This document shows, piece after piece, positions 23,579 to 33,709 of a stretch of DNA of 64,000 bases. The notes under the pieces were generated by a model. It was given only the letters and a program-made list of their open reading frames with translations. It was not told where the DNA came from and ran no database searches. Position numbers and translations under genes: made by a program. Origin of the DNA: Granulicoccus phenolivorans DSM 17626 = NBRC 107789 = JCM 15570. Its GTDB lineage: Bacteria > Actinomycetota > Actinomycetes > Propionibacteriales > Propionibacteriaceae. Position 1 is the stretch's first letter; every line of letters starts with the position of its first letter. The DNA lies in assembly GCF_000423085.1 (NCBI RefSeq), contig NZ_AUHH01000021.1, positions 1 to 64,000 of the forward strand, given 5' to 3'.

Positions 23579-26053
23579 TCAGGCCGGGACGATCGAGACC
23601 AGCTTCGGTGCCCGGACGATCACCTTGCGTACCTCGCGTCCCTCCAGGGCTCGCTGGACGCCGGGATCGGCCAGCGCCAACCGCTCCAGTTCCGCCTCGG
23701 AGGTGTCCGCGGCGACCTCCAGCTTGGCGCGGACCTTGCCCTGCACCTGCACCACGCAGGTGACGGTGTCCTGCACCAACAGCGACTCATCGACGCTCGG
23801 CCACGCGGCATTGGCCACCGACGGGGCATGCCCGAGGATCTCCCACATCTCCTCGGTCACATAGGGGGCCACCACACTGAGCAGGATGGTGAGCGCCTCG
23901 GCCGCTTCCCGGACCGCCGGGTCGGCCCCGCCGACCCCGGAGTCAATCGCCTTGCGGGTGGCGTTGACCAGCTCCATCAACCGGGCCACGACGACGTTGA
24001 ACCGGTGGTCGTCCAACAGGGCGGCCACCTCGGCCACGGTCCGGTGGGTGACCTGGCGCAGCGCCCGGTCGCCCGTGCTCGGATCGGTGCCCGGGGCGCT
24101 GGTGACATCCCCGGCGATCCGGTACGCCCGCTGCAGGAACTTCTCCGTCGAGCTGGGGGACACATCGGCCCAGTCGATGTCGTCCTCCGGCGGACCGGCG
24201 AACACGATCGTGGTTCGCACCGCGTCCACCCCGAAGGCGTCGATCTGCTCGCCGAGGTCGACCCCGTTGCCCAGGGACTTCGACATCGCCTTGCCCTCGT
24301 TGATCACCTGGCCCTGGTTCAGCAGACGACGCATCGGCTCGACGAAGTCCACCATGCCCATGTCGTGCAGCACCTTGGTGAAAAAGCGCATGTAGAGCAG
24401 GTGCAGAATGGCATGCTCCACGCCGCCGACGTACTGGTCCACCGGCATCCAGCGCCGCACGTCCGCGGGATCGAACGGCCCCTGGGTGTAGCCGGGCGAG
24501 CAGTAGCGGAAGAAGTACCAGGACGAATCCACGAAGGTGTCCATCGTGTCGGTGTCCCGCTCGGCCTTCCCGCCGCACCGCGGACAGGCCACCTCGCGCC
24601 ACTGCGTCGCGGCCGGGCCGGCCAGCGGAGAGGTGCCCTTCGGAGCCAGATCCTCGCCCCGCAGATCGGGCAGGACCACCGGCAGCTGATCCTCCGGCAC
24701 CGGGACCTCGCCACAGGACGGACAGTGGATGATCGGGATCGGGCACCCCCAGAACCGCTGCCGGGACAGCAGCCAGTCCCGCAGCCGGAAGGTGATCGCC
24801 CGGGTGCCGCGCCCGGTGGCCTCCAGCCGGTCGATCATCGTGCTCACCCCGGTGGCCTTGTCGGTCAGCCCGTCCAGGATCCCGGAGTTCACATAGGTCC
24901 CGTCGCCCGGCGTGGCGACGAAGGTTTCGGCCGGGTCGGCCTCACCGGTCTCGACGACCTTGATCACCGGCAACCGGTACTTCTTGGCGAAATCGAGGTC
25001 GCGCTGGTCGTGGGCCGGGACGGCCATCACCGCGCCGGTGCCGTAGTCGGCGAGCACGTAGTCGGCGGCGTACACCGGCAGCTTGGCGCCATTGGCGGGG
25101 TTGATCGCGTGGACGCCCAGGAACACCCCGGTCTTCTCGCGGTCGGTGGACTGCCGCTCGATCTCGGTGGCTCGCTTGGTCTGCTCCAGGTAGGCCTCGA
25201 ACTCGGCGCGGTGCTCGTCGGTGACGATCTCGGCGGCCAGGGCCGCCTCCGGAGCGACCACGAAGAAGGTGGCGCCGTAGAGGGTGTCGGGTCGGGTGGT
25301 GAACACCGTCACCGGCTCCTCCCGGCCTTCGATGGCGAATTGGACGTGGGCCCCCTCCGAGCGCCCGATCCAGTTGCGCTGCATCGCCAGGACGCGATCG
25401 GGCCAGCCGCCCTCCAGCTGCTCCATGTCGTCGAGCAGGCGCTGGGCGTAGTCGGTGATCCGGAAATACCACTGGTTCAGCTGCCGTTTGGTGACCGGGC
25501 TGCCGCAGCGCTCGCACATGCCCTGGACGACCTGCTCGTTGGCCAGCACCGTCTGGTCGGTCGGACACCAGTTGACGAAGGAGTCCTTGCGGTAGGCCAG
25601 GCCGCGCTCGTAGAACTTGAGGAACAGCCACTGGGTCCAGCGGTAGTACTCCGGGTCGGAGGTGTGCAGTCGGCGGGTCCAGTCGATGGCCAGGCCGTAG
25701 CGTTTGAAGGAGTTCGCCTGGGTCTCGATGTTGGCGTACGTCCACTCCCCGGGGTGGGCGTTGCGCTTGATCGCCGCGTTCTCGGCGGGCAGGCCGAAGG
25801 AGTCCCAGCCGATCGGATGCAGCACTTCGAAGCCACGCAGACGCCAGTAGCGGGCGACGATGTCACCCATCACGAACGCCTCGGCGTGGCCCATGTGCAG
25901 ATCGCCGGAGGGGTAGGGGAACATGTCGAGCACGTAGCGGGTGGGCCGGGTGGTGGCATCGTCGGCGACGAATGTGCGATCCTCGGCCCAGAACGCCTGC
26001 CACCGCTGCTGGGCGGCGGCGGCGTCGTAGGTCTGGTGTACCTGCTCGGTCAA
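23579..26053 (-). CDS. leuS: Leucyl-tRNA synthetase
   Basis: Essential class I aminoacyl-tRNA synthetase charging tRNA-Leu (824 aa). The HIGH motif is HMGH at residues 53-56 after [13 protein letters not shown]. The zinc-type insert includes [15 protein letters not shown]. The editing domain contains [15 protein letters not shown] and [19 protein letters not shown]. The KMSKS motif is [10 protein letters not shown], and the C-terminal domain ends in [15 protein letters not shown]. The start is TTG at 26051-26053 after AGGGAGAG; no in-frame ATG nearby fits. The order leuS to comEA is conserved in actinobacteria and marks this part as backbone. Confidence 0.97.
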   Translation of the reverse strand: MTEQVHQTYDAAAAQQRWQAFWAEDRTFVADDATTRPTRYVLDMFPYPSGDLHMGHAEAFVMGDIVARYWRLRGFEVLHPIGWDSFGLPAENAAIKRNAHPGEWTYANIETQANSFKRYGLAIDWTRRLHTSDPEYYRWTQWLFLKFYERGLAYRKDSFVNWCPTDQTVLANEQVVQGMCERCGSPVTKRQLNQWYFRITDYAQRLLDDMEQLEGGWPDRVLAMQRNWIGRSEGAHVQFAIEGREEPVTVFTTRPDTLYGATFFVVAPEAALAAEIVTDEHRAEFEAYLEQTKRATEIERQSTDREKTGVFLGVHAINPANGAKLPVYAADYVLADYGTGAVMAVPAHDQRDLDFAKKYRLPVIKVVETGEADPAETFVATPGDGTYVNSGILDGLTDKATGVSTMIDRLEATGRGTRAITFRLRDWLLSRQRFWGCPIPIIHCPSCGEVPVPEDQLPVVLPDLRGEDLAPKGTSPLAGPAATQWREVACPRCGGKAERDTDTMDTFVDSSWYFFRYCSPGYTQGPFDPADVRRWMPVDQYVGGVEHAILHLLYMRFFTKVLHDMGMVDFVEPMRRLLNQGQVINEGKAMSKSLGNGVDLGEQIDAFGVDAVRTTIVFAGPPEDDIDWADVSPSSTEKFLQRAYRIAGDVTSAPGTDPSTGDRALRQVTHRTVAEVAALLDDHRFNVVVARLMELVNATRKAIDSGVGGADPAVREAAEALTILLSVVAPYVTEEMWEILGHAPSVANAAWPSVDESLLVQDTVTCVVQVQGKVRAKLEVAADTSEAELERLALADPGVQRALEGREVRKVIVRAPKLVSIVPA

Positions 26054-26142
26054 AATCTCTCCCTGTCCCGACGAACGCGGTGATCCTATCCCAACCCGAC
26101 CCTGCGGCCCGGGTTCTGCCGAGGGGTGTACCGGTCGCCGGA

Positions 26143-27081
26143 TCAGCGCCGGGAGGCGAAGGTGAACTCCTGCAGTTCGCGCCGGGTCGGACCCTGGGCC
26201 TCCGGCCGGCTCACCGCCACCGCACCGGCATTCACCCCCCGCTCCAGGATCGCCTGCCAGTCCAGGTCGGCCGCGATGCCGCACAGTACGCCGGCCATGA
26301 ACGAATCCCCGGCCCCGATCGTGTCCACCACATCCACCGCCGGGGCAGTTGCCTGCCAGATGCCGCCCGGGGTGATCGCCACCGCGCCCTCGCCGCCCAG
26401 GGTGAGCAGGAACGCCGACAGCTCGAACTGGTTCAACCAGGTGCTGGCGATCGAGTAGGGCGTACCCACCGCACCCGCGCCGACGGCCAGGAAGGCGATG
26501 TCGTCGGCACTGGCCTTGACCACCCCGTGGCGCCGTCCGACCGCGCCCAGCCAGAGCCGGACGATCCGCCAGTACTCCGCCGGGTCGGGAATCACATCCG
26601 GGCGTACGTTCACGTCGTAGGACAGCCGGGCGTCGGTCTCCCAGGCCCAGTCGAGCAGGACGCCGGGCCCCGACCCGACCACGGTGGCCAGGGTCCCGAC
26701 GTGCAACCAGTCCTGCTCGGTCAGCTCGGGCAGTTCCTCGGCCCGCCAGCCGAAGTTCGCGGTGTGGGCGAAATGGAAGGTGTAGCTGGCATTGCGTTGC
26801 GCGTCCAGGTCGACCACGGCCAGCGAGGTCGGCTCGGCACTGGTGACGCACAGATCCAGTCCGACCCGATTGCGCAGCAGATGCTCACGCAGTTGCTGAC
26901 CGAAATGGTCGGTGGACAACCGGCCGAGGAACTGGGTCGGCTCCTCCAGTCGGGCCAGGCTGACCGCGGTGTTCATCGGTCCCCCGGCCGAGCGGGCCTG
27001 CCACCGCGACATGGCCGGATCGGGCCCCGGCTTCTCCGGAACCAGATCGATCAGCGCTTCCCCGCACACCACGAATCGCAC
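26143..27081 (-). CDS. PfkB family sugar kinase (fructokinase-like)
   Basis: 312 aa ribokinase-fold kinase that transfers the ATP gamma-phosphate to a sugar. PfkB signature 1 is visible as [19 protein letters not shown] (about residues 31-49) and signature 2 as [14 protein letters not shown], with the catalytic Asp in GAGD near residue 254. The substrate is not certain; the motif set fits fructokinase. It lies between leuS and the DUF4192 gene, all on the - strand, with four bases to the latter. Confidence 0.88.
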   Translation of the reverse strand: MRFVVCGEALIDLVPEKPGPDPAMSRWQARSAGGPMNTAVSLARLEEPTQFLGRLSTDHFGQQLREHLLRNRVGLDLCVTSAEPTSLAVVDLDAQRNASYTFHFAHTANFGWRAEELPELTEQDWLHVGTLATVVGSGPGVLLDWAWETDARLSYDVNVRPDVIPDPAEYWRIVRLWLGAVGRRHGVVKASADDIAFLAVGAGAVGTPYSIASTWLNQFELSAFLLTLGGEGAVAITPGGIWQATAPAVDVVDTIGAGDSFMAGVLCGIAADLDWQAILERGVNAGAVAVSRPEAQGPTRRELQEFTFASRR

Positions 27082-27085
27082 CTGC

Positions 27086-28057
27086 TCAGGCTACTGAGCG
27101 ATCCGGCCCCGGCGCAGCAAGATCGGCCCGCCAGTGTTCCCACATCTCGGGCGGGGCGGTCAGTCGGCGGATCGATCGCAGGATCGAGACCAGGCCCGCA
27201 TGCGGATTGAGCCCCTCGGCCCGTTCCAGGCATGCGGATTGCAGCGCCCCGTTCCCGCTCAACCAGGCGGCGATGCCGAGCAGGCCCAGCACCGGCACGT
27301 CGAAGGGCTCGAGCGCGACGGCAACCACCTGACGCCACAGCGCCACCTGCTTGTCGGCGGTCTCCCGGTCGAAGCCGAGCAGCACCGCGTCGCGCACCGG
27401 CGCCTCGTAGACCAGCAGCGCGAGCAGGATGGCCTCCTCGGTGCTCAGCAGGGACCCGGACGCCAGGTGCGTACGCACGAGTTCCTGGACCAGATCAACC
27501 TTCGCCTCGATCCGGCCCAGGTCGTACCAGTCCTCCAGCACCGGGTCGTACGCCGCCCGCAGCGCCGCCCGGGTCGCCTCGTCGGGCCCGTCGGCCCACC
27601 CGACCAGTTCGTCCCGGCTGGACACCGTGGTCAACCCGGCCAGCACCGCCTGCGCGGCCCCACTGGTCTCGGCGACCGCGTACGGAGTCCCTTCGGGCGG
27701 GCAGCACTCCCCCTCACAGATCAGCGACCACCAGCGCCGGTCGTCGGTGTAGATCACGTCGGCGATCGCCACCAGCCCCTCCACCGCCTCGACGGTGTCC
27801 CACAGGGCCTGCTCCGCCTCCGGCCGGGACGCCGAGTAGCCGATCAGCACCGCCGTCTCGAGGTCGTGGCGGGCAATGACCTCCCGCAGCTGGGTCTGCG
27901 CCCCGGCGACCTCGGCCAGATCGACCCGCATGGTCAGGCGCAGGCGGCCGCCGCTCATCAGCACGACCACCAGGGATTCCCGGGGCGGAAAGTTCAGCAG
28001 GTAGGGCACCAGGCCCAGGATGTCGGTGGGACTGCCCACGCGTACGGTCTCGTTCAT
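27086..28057 (-). CDS. DUF4192 domain protein
   Basis: 323 aa. It opens with the DUF4192 hallmark VGSPTDILGLVPYLLNFPPR followed by ESLVVVLM, a family nearly confined to actinobacteria. The function is unknown; no membrane segment and no catalytic motif is visible. Its stop is nearly joined to the kinase start. The terminator at 28084-28130 lies just upstream, so it needs its own promoter in that 97-base gap. Confidence 0.88.
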   Translation of the reverse strand: MNETVRVGSPTDILGLVPYLLNFPPRESLVVVLMSGGRLRLTMRVDLAEVAGAQTQLREVIARHDLETAVLIGYSASRPEAEQALWDTVEAVEGLVAIADVIYTDDRRWWSLICEGECCPPEGTPYAVAETSGAAQAVLAGLTTVSSRDELVGWADGPDEATRAALRAAYDPVLEDWYDLGRIEAKVDLVQELVRTHLASGSLLSTEEAILLALLVYEAPVRDAVLLGFDRETADKQVALWRQVVAVALEPFDVPVLGLLGIAAWLSGNGALQSACLERAEGLNPHAGLVSILRSIRRLTAPPEMWEHWRADLAAPGPDRSVA

Positions 28058-28083
28058 GCCCCGAAGTCTGTCCGCGGGCGGGC

Positions 28084-28130
28084 AAAAAGCGACGTCGCGG
28101 ACTTCCCCACCTGTGGATAAGTCCGCGACG
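28084..28130 (-). terminator. Rho-independent terminator after the glycosyltransferase gene
   Basis: CGTCGCGGACTT (28093-28104) pairs perfectly with AAGTCCGCGACG (28119-28130) around a 14-base loop. Read on the - strand, the stem is followed by TCGCTTTTTG, giving the expected U-run (28084-28088). It ends the DMT transporter-glycosyltransferase transcript. Confidence 0.8.
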
Positions 28131-28154
28131 GCTTCAGCTGTGGAAAACCAGAGG

Positions 28155-29339
28155 TCAGGCGACCTTGCCGCGAGCCTTGCGCAGGGGCACGACGTTGTCG
28201 TTGATGACCTCGTTGTACAGCGCTTCGAACCGGGTCAGCGTCGAGTTGATCGCGTGCTTCTCGGTGAACTCCGAGCTGCGTCGCCCCATCCGCTCGCGCA
28301 GTTCCGGATCGCGCAGCAGCGTCTCCAGATAGCCGGCCAGTTCCTCGACATTGCCGGGTTCGAAGAGGAACCCGTTCTCACCGGGATGGACCAGGTGCGG
28401 CAGCGCCATCGCATTGGCCGCGATCACCGGCTTGCCGGCCGACATCGCCTCCAACGTGACCAGCGACTGCAGCTCGGCCACACCCGGCATCACGAACACG
28501 TCGCAGTGCCCGTACGCCTTCAGCAACTCATCGTCATCGATGAAGCCGCGGAAGGTGACGATCTCCTCGAGCCCGAGCTCGTGAGTGAGCTTCTTCCATT
28601 CCTCGCGATAGGATCCGTCGCCGACGATCTCGACGCGGAACTTCAGGTCCTTCGGCATCGCGGCGGCGGCCTTGATCAGCTCACCGACCCGCTTCTCCTG
28701 GTCCAGCCGACCGACGAACAGCACGGTCGGGACGGCGTCGTGCTGGGCGGTGCGCGAGGCGTTCTCGTAGGCGTCGCGGTCGATGCCGCAGGAGATCGCC
28801 AGGCCGGTCAGGTGGGCGCGCTGCTCCAGCAGCTCGATCGCCCGCGGGGTCGGCGCGGTGATGATCTTGGCGTTGCGGTAGACCCGGGAGAAATCCCACC
28901 AGGCGATGTCGGAGACCTTCTTCTGCGCCTTGCGCGGCATCGGCACCAGTTCCACCAGGTTCTCCGGCATGAAGTGGTTGGTCGCCACCAGCGGGATCCC
29001 CATCGCGGTCGCATGCTTGGCGGCGTACCGACCGATCAGGAAGTGCCCCTGGATATGGACGACGTCGGGGCGGACTTCGGTCAGGATCTGCTTGATCGCA
29101 TGCGAGGCCGACCACGGCATGCAGATCATGAACTGGTCCACCAGCGGATAGCGGTGCGAGCGCAGCCGGTGCACGATCACGCCGTCGCGATCCTCCACCA
29201 GCGGGTGACCGCTGGTCGAGGGGGCGATCATATGCACCTCATGTCCGCGCGTGACCAAGCCGGTCGCCAACCGCTCGGTGAACCGGGCAGCCCCGTTGAC
29301 ATCGGGCGGGTACGTGTCGTGGGCAATCAGGATTTTCAC
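28155..29339 (-). CDS. Glycosyltransferase family 4 (GT-B fold)
   Basis: 394 aa. The N-terminal domain starts MKILIAHDTYPPDVNGAARF and contains VVHIQGHFLIGRYAAKHA. The C-terminal nucleotide-sugar domain has VLFVGRLDQEKRVGELIKA, EIVGDGSYREEWKK and the E-x7-E type motif VMPGVAELQSLVTLEAMSAG. These features fit GDP-mannose- or UDP-sugar-using enzymes of lipid glycan or polysaccharide synthesis. Its start overlaps the stop of the upstream transporter gene by four bases, so the two are coupled. Confidence 0.9.
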   Translation of the reverse strand: MKILIAHDTYPPDVNGAARFTERLATGLVTRGHEVHMIAPSTSGHPLVEDRDGVIVHRLRSHRYPLVDQFMICMPWSASHAIKQILTEVRPDVVHIQGHFLIGRYAAKHATAMGIPLVATNHFMPENLVELVPMPRKAQKKVSDIAWWDFSRVYRNAKIITAPTPRAIELLEQRAHLTGLAISCGIDRDAYENASRTAQHDAVPTVLFVGRLDQEKRVGELIKAAAAMPKDLKFRVEIVGDGSYREEWKKLTHELGLEEIVTFRGFIDDDELLKAYGHCDVFVMPGVAELQSLVTLEAMSAGKPVIAANAMALPHLVHPGENGFLFEPGNVEELAGYLETLLRDPELRERMGRRSSEFTEKHAINSTLTRFEALYNEVINDNVVPLRKARGKVA

Positions 29340-30271
29340 TCCTGAGTTCCTTTCTTGATGGCGGCCTCAGCCACGCTGAGCTGCTCGCCGGCCTCGGACC
29401 GGTGTGCATCGGGATGATATTTGGACAACAGGAAGACACCAAAAGCGGCCAGCACCCCCATCGCGACCATGCCGGTGGCCGAGACCGCATCCAGGTGCGC
29501 CCCCTCCCCCAGCACCGCGATGCCGAACGTGACCGCGGTCAGCGGGTCGGCGACGGTCATCGCCCCCACCACGATCTCCGGGGCGCCGACCGCGTGCGCC
29601 TGCTGGATCAGCAACATCCCGACCAGGTAGCAGACCCCGATCCCCAGCAGGGTGATCCAGAAGTACGGATGGGCCCAACTGCCCGCATTGAACATGGTCC
29701 AGCCGACCTTCATCAGCGCGGTCGACAGGCCGTAGATGATCGAGCCGGCAGCCGCCCAGCACAGGGTGCGGAACTGCACGGGACCGTGGCGGGCCGGGAT
29801 GATGCAGGCGAAGGCGATCCCCAGCGTGATCAGTGCACCGATCAGGATCCGCGGGGGATGGATCACGGTGTCGGGCAGCGGATCGCGGGTGGCGAACCAG
29901 GTGAACATCACCAGGCCGACCACGGCCAGCACAATGCCGATGACCATGCGCGCGTTGGGGGCGTGGCGCCGCAGCCGGGCGGTGATGATGACCGAGATCG
30001 GGACGGCCAGAATGCCGACCGGTTGCACCACCGACACCGGGGCCAGGTTCACCCCGATCAGGTGCAGCAGGGCTCCGACGGCCACGATCGCCGAGCCGCT
30101 CAGCCACCAGCGATCGTGCAGCATCGACTTGAACCGGCCGGGGGTGAGATCGGTGGACTGCGAATCCCCCGCCGAATTTCCGATGCCGTGATGCTGCAGG
30201 ATCGCTCCGACCGCGAAGCAGAAAGAGGCGATCATGGCGAGGCCGATCGCGATGACTACCTGCTGTGTCAT
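29336..30271 (-). CDS. DMT/NIPA-like membrane transporter
   Basis: 311 aa with about nine to ten hydrophobic segments, beginning VVIAIGLAMIASFCFAVGAI and including LAPVSVVQPVGILAVPISVI. The pattern matches the drug/metabolite and NIPA magnesium transporter superfamily commonly found in actinobacteria. The substrate is unknown. It is translationally coupled to the glycosyltransferase (ATGA overlap), which raises the possibility of a lipid-linked or nucleotide-linked cargo, but this is only inference. Confidence 0.8.
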   Translation of the reverse strand: MTQQVVIAIGLAMIASFCFAVGAILQHHGIGNSAGDSQSTDLTPGRFKSMLHDRWWLSGSAIVAVGALLHLIGVNLAPVSVVQPVGILAVPISVIITARLRRHAPNARMVIGIVLAVVGLVMFTWFATRDPLPDTVIHPPRILIGALITLGIAFACIIPARHGPVQFRTLCWAAAGSIIYGLSTALMKVGWTMFNAGSWAHPYFWITLLGIGVCYLVGMLLIQQAHAVGAPEIVVGAMTVADPLTAVTFGIAVLGEGAHLDAVSATGMVAMGVLAAFGVFLLSKYHPDAHRSEAGEQLSVAEAAIKKGTQE

Positions 30272-30530
30272 GGTCGTTTCCCCTGCCCGGATGGTTGCTG
30301 CACACTAAAAACTCTCTCACGATTCGCCCGGTTTGCCCTGCTGGACAAGCCCGGATCGGTCCCCCGGTCTGATCCCCGGATCGGCCGGGGGTCTCCCTGT
30401 CGGGGTAGCCCCCGTGAGACGGATCACACCCGGTCGTTCCGCTGCGCCGAACGCCGCCGGCCGGAGCAGCAGGCAAGGCGCCCACCCAGGGGGACGGTTC
30501 GGGTCGGCCGGCGGCGGTAGGGTCGGCGGC

Positions 30531-31400
30531 GTGCGTATCGCGACCTGGAATGTGAACTCGGCCAAACAACGCCTGCCGCGGTTGCTGCCCTGGCTGGAGC
30601 AGCGCCGCCCCGATGTGGTGTGCCTGCAGGAGACCAAGCTGAGCGAGGCCGCCTTCGCCGAGGCGGTGGGTGAGCCCTGTGCGGAGTTGGGCTACGCGTA
30701 CGCGACCTCCGGACAGGAGCAGTGGAACGGGGTGGCGCTGCTGTCCCGGGTCGGGCTGGCCGACGTGGAGCGCGGTTTTGCCGGAATGCCGGGGTTCCCC
30801 GAGGCCGAGGCCCGCGCGATCAGTGCCACCTGCGCCGGGGTCCGGGTGCACAGTCTGTACGTGCCGAACGGGCGAGTGCCGGATTCGGACCACTACCACT
30901 ACAAGCTGGACTGGCTGAAGGCCCTGCGCGAGGTGGTGGCCGCCGGGCCCGCCGAGGTCGCGCTGTGCGGGGACATCAACATCGCCCCGACCGATCAGGA
31001 TGTGTTCGATCCCGAGGCGTACGCCGGGCACACCCACGTGACCGCCCCGGAGCGCGCCGCCCTGCAGGGATTGATCGACGTCGGCCTGGTCGATGTGGTC
31101 CGGGAGCACTGGCCGGACCAGGATCGAGTGTTCAGCTACTGGGACTACCGGGCCGGGATGTTCCACAAGGATCTGGGTATGCGGATCGACCTGATCCTGG
31201 CCGGCCGCCCGGTGGCCGAGCGGGTCCGGGCCGCGTGGGTGGACCGGGCGGCGCGCAAGGGCAAGGGGCCCAGCGACCATGCCCCGGTGATCGTCGATCT
31301 GGACGAGGCCCCCGACGGCGATATCGGCCCGGTCGTACCGCCGGCCTCGGCGCCGGCACCGGTCCGCGGCACGACCCGGCTGCCCCAGAGCAAGGACTGA
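30531..31400 (+). CDS. xth: Exodeoxyribonuclease III / AP endonuclease
   Basis: 289 aa DNA repair enzyme that cuts at abasic sites and trims 3' ends. Diagnostic motifs are IATWNVNSAKQR at the start, VCLQETKLSE (metal-binding Glu), VRVHSLYVPNGR, GDINIAPTDQD (catalytic Asp/Asn) and the C-terminal GPSDHAPVIVDL (catalytic Asp-His). A disordered tail of about 30 residues follows the fold. GTG 30531 is used because the conserved fold starts there (VRIATW); an open frame further upstream is not coding-like. It is a single gene, convergent with the L,D-transpeptidase. Confidence 0.95.
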   Translation: MRIATWNVNSAKQRLPRLLPWLEQRRPDVVCLQETKLSEAAFAEAVGEPCAELGYAYATSGQEQWNGVALLSRVGLADVERGFAGMPGFPEAEARAISATCAGVRVHSLYVPNGRVPDSDHYHYKLDWLKALREVVAAGPAEVALCGDINIAPTDQDVFDPEAYAGHTHVTAPERAALQGLIDVGLVDVVREHWPDQDRVFSYWDYRAGMFHKDLGMRIDLILAGRPVAERVRAAWVDRAARKGKGPSDHAPVIVDLDEAPDGDIGPVVPPASAPAPVRGTTRLPQSKD

Positions 31401-31430
31401 CCGGGCCGCGCCGCCGACCGGACTGCCGAC

Positions 31431-32618
31431 TCAGCTGTAGACGATGACCTTGTCGCCCTCGCGGACCTGATCGAACAGCCACGTCACCCCGGCCTTGTCC
31501 CGCACGTTGACGCAGCCGTGCGATCCGCCGGTGTAGCCGCGCGCGGCGAAGTCCGGGGAGTAGTGCACGGCCTGTCCGCCGGAGAAGAACATCGCGTACG
31601 GCATCGGGGTGTGGTAGATCGTCGACACGTGGTCGCGGGACTTCCAGAACACGCTGAACGCCCCTTCCCGGGTGGGCATTTCATCGACCCCGAAGCGGAC
31701 GTCCATGGTCTTCTGCACCTGTCCGTCGACCACCCAGCGCAGTGAGTTGTCCTTCTTGGAGATGCACAGCACCCGCCCGGACAGGCAGCGCGGATCCAGG
31801 CCGGCGGCGGCCGGCGGGGTCTGCGCGCTCTGTCCCGGCTGCGGGGTCTGTGCCCCGGTCGGCGTGGGGGTGGGCGTCGGCCGGCCGGTCAACTCCTCGG
31901 TGCTCGGCTGCCGGGTCATCGCGGTCAACTGGTCCAGCGTCGGCTGATCGACCACACCGGTGGTGGGCAGGCCGCGCTTGGCCTGGAAGCCGTTGACCGC
32001 CGTCCGGGTGGCTGACCCGTAGTAGCCGGTGACCGGATCGGTGAACCAGTCGAGTTGCTTGAGGCGGGCCTGCAGGTCCCGCACCCGGTCACCCTGGGCA
32101 CCCTGATCCAGCACGGGTACGCCGCCGGTCGGCGCCGCGGCGGCGGACTTCGACGGGGTGCTGGTCGGCGTGGGCGTCGGTGCGGCGGGGGCGGTCGGCG
32201 CGGCACTGCTCGCGGACCCGGTCGGGGTCGGGACACTCCCCCGGGTGGGCGCGGGGCTCGGCGTACCGGTGGGCGCCGCGCTGCGGGCCGCGGTCGACCG
32301 GGTCGCCGACGACTGCGGGGCGAGCGAGGTGTCCGGGGCCGTCGAGGCCTGCGCGGTCGGCGCGGGCGAGGTCGGCGTCGGCTCGATGCTCGGCTGCGTC
32401 GTGGGGTCGGTCGTCGCCGCCGGGGTCTGGTCGACCGCGGGCTGGTCGACCGCGGGCTGGTCGGCCGCGGGCTGGGTCTGACCGGCCGGCACGGGCGCGG
32501 CGACCGGCGGAACGGCCGATTGCTTGGCGCACCCGCTCAGGCCGACCACCGACACAACGAGTCCGGTGGCCAGCACAGTGCGCGCGGTGCGCCGCAGGGA
32601 CGCGGGGAAGGGAGGCAT
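31431..32618 (-). CDS. L,D-transpeptidase lipoprotein with peptidoglycan-binding domain
   Basis: 395 aa cell-wall enzyme that makes 3-3 cross-links. A lipoprotein signal ends VSVVGLSGC (Cys at about residue 30). An unusually long Pro/Thr/Ala linker of about 140 residues reaches out to the wall. A PG_binding_1 domain follows (VLDQGAQGDRVRDLQARLKQ, about 170-235), then a second linker and the YkuD domain with the catalytic motif GGSHGCVNVRDK near residue 365. It ends at KVIVYS. GGAACC precedes the ATG weakly. It is a single gene. Confidence 0.93.
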   Translation of the reverse strand: MPPFPASLRRTARTVLATGLVVSVVGLSGCAKQSAVPPVAAPVPAGQTQPAADQPAVDQPAVDQTPAATTDPTTQPSIEPTPTSPAPTAQASTAPDTSLAPQSSATRSTAARSAAPTGTPSPAPTRGSVPTPTGSASSAAPTAPAAPTPTPTSTPSKSAAAAPTGGVPVLDQGAQGDRVRDLQARLKQLDWFTDPVTGYYGSATRTAVNGFQAKRGLPTTGVVDQPTLDQLTAMTRQPSTEELTGRPTPTPTPTGAQTPQPGQSAQTPPAAAGLDPRCLSGRVLCISKKDNSLRWVVDGQVQKTMDVRFGVDEMPTREGAFSVFWKSRDHVSTIYHTPMPYAMFFSGGQAVHYSPDFAARGYTGGSHGCVNVRDKAGVTWLFDQVREGDKVIVYS

Positions 32619-32759
32619 GGTGGTTCCTTGGGGCAGCTGTCGTCACCCGTATGATGCTCGCCTCATGAGCCACATGGATGGCGACGCGCCACATGAGTCA
32701 CAACTGAAACATTACTCACGAGCGAGACCCTGATCACAGTTGAAACCCTGATCACCGAG

Positions 32760-33686
32760 TCAAGAGACGCGGTCGGGTTCCACCACCCAGGTGTTGCAGC
32801 GGGCGTACACGATCCACTCGTGGTTGAATCCGGCCCGCAGCCACGCCGCCCGCGCTCGGGTCGAGCCGTGGGTCGTCTGTCCCGCGACGGTGTCGCCGGC
32901 GAGGTACTCGGTCCAGGCTAGGTAGTCGCTGTCGGTGGCGGTCCAGGACGGCCAGGTCGCCGACAGGATCGCCGCGCTCAGGCAGATGGCCTGCAACTCG
33001 TTGCGGCGGGTCAGTTCGGCGACCTGGGCGGGTGGCGCGTCCTGCAACCGGGCCTGCAGATCGCCGGTCACCCCGGCCAGTCGCTGCAGGTGGTGGGCGA
33101 ACTCGTGGGCCAGGATGGTGTGGTACGCCAGCCGCCCGCCCCGCAGCGTCGGGTCATCGGTGCGGTCCAGATAGATGGTTTCGTTGCGGGGGCAGTAGAA
33201 CGCGTAGCTGGCCTGGGACCCGCAGGGCGAATCGGTGGTCCCGGCGAACAGCTGCAGTCGGGGGCCGATCAGCTCGAGCCCGGCCCGCTGGAAGGCGTTG
33301 GTGTGCATCGCCACCAGGCAGTCCAGGATGCCGGTCAGATACGACTCGAGATCGGCGTCGGGCACCGGCACCGGGCGGCGCGGCTGCTGGGTGCAGGCGA
33401 CGGAATTGGCCCGGAAGGTGATGTTGTACAGCCGGGAGTCCCGCGCGTTGAGCTGGGTGAAACCGGTGCGCGGGCGCCCGTCCGCCGCGGTGTAGGTCGG
33501 GCTGGCCAGGTTGGTGTTCAACTGGGCGTCGGGCACGGTGACCGCGACCTGGGGCAGCGGCCCGGCCGCCGGTACCGGGGACGGCTCCGCCCGGGTCCCG
33601 ACCCCGAGGACCACACCGACCGCGACGAGGGCGCCCAGCACGACCGAGACCAGCACCGACACCAGGACACTGCGACGTTGCTCCAT
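32760..33686 (-). CDS. Putative neutral zinc metallopeptidase, copy 1
   Basis: 308 aa with one N-terminal membrane anchor (VLVSVLVSVVLGALVAVGVV) and an extracytoplasmic domain. The zinc motif is HTILAHEFAHHLQ, preceded by AFYCPRNETIYLD, both typical of the YpfJ/Zn_peptidase group. Cys residues (AFYCP, SPCGSQ, CNTWV near the end) may form disulfides. The start is ATG 33686 after a G-rich stretch. The next gene upstream encodes a homologue with the same plan, 23 bases away, so this is a tandem duplication. Confidence 0.82.
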   Translation of the reverse strand: MEQRRSVLVSVLVSVVLGALVAVGVVLGVGTRAEPSPVPAAGPLPQVAVTVPDAQLNTNLASPTYTAADGRPRTGFTQLNARDSRLYNITFRANSVACTQQPRRPVPVPDADLESYLTGILDCLVAMHTNAFQRAGLELIGPRLQLFAGTTDSPCGSQASYAFYCPRNETIYLDRTDDPTLRGGRLAYHTILAHEFAHHLQRLAGVTGDLQARLQDAPPAQVAELTRRNELQAICLSAAILSATWPSWTATDSDYLAWTEYLAGDTVAGQTTHGSTRARAAWLRAGFNHEWIVYARCNTWVVEPDRVS

Positions 33687-33709
33687 GCGCCCCCCGCTCG
33701 ATCCGGCGC

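Noticed and set aside
23828..26083. 751-codon open frame on the + strand
   Set aside because: Antisense to leuS.
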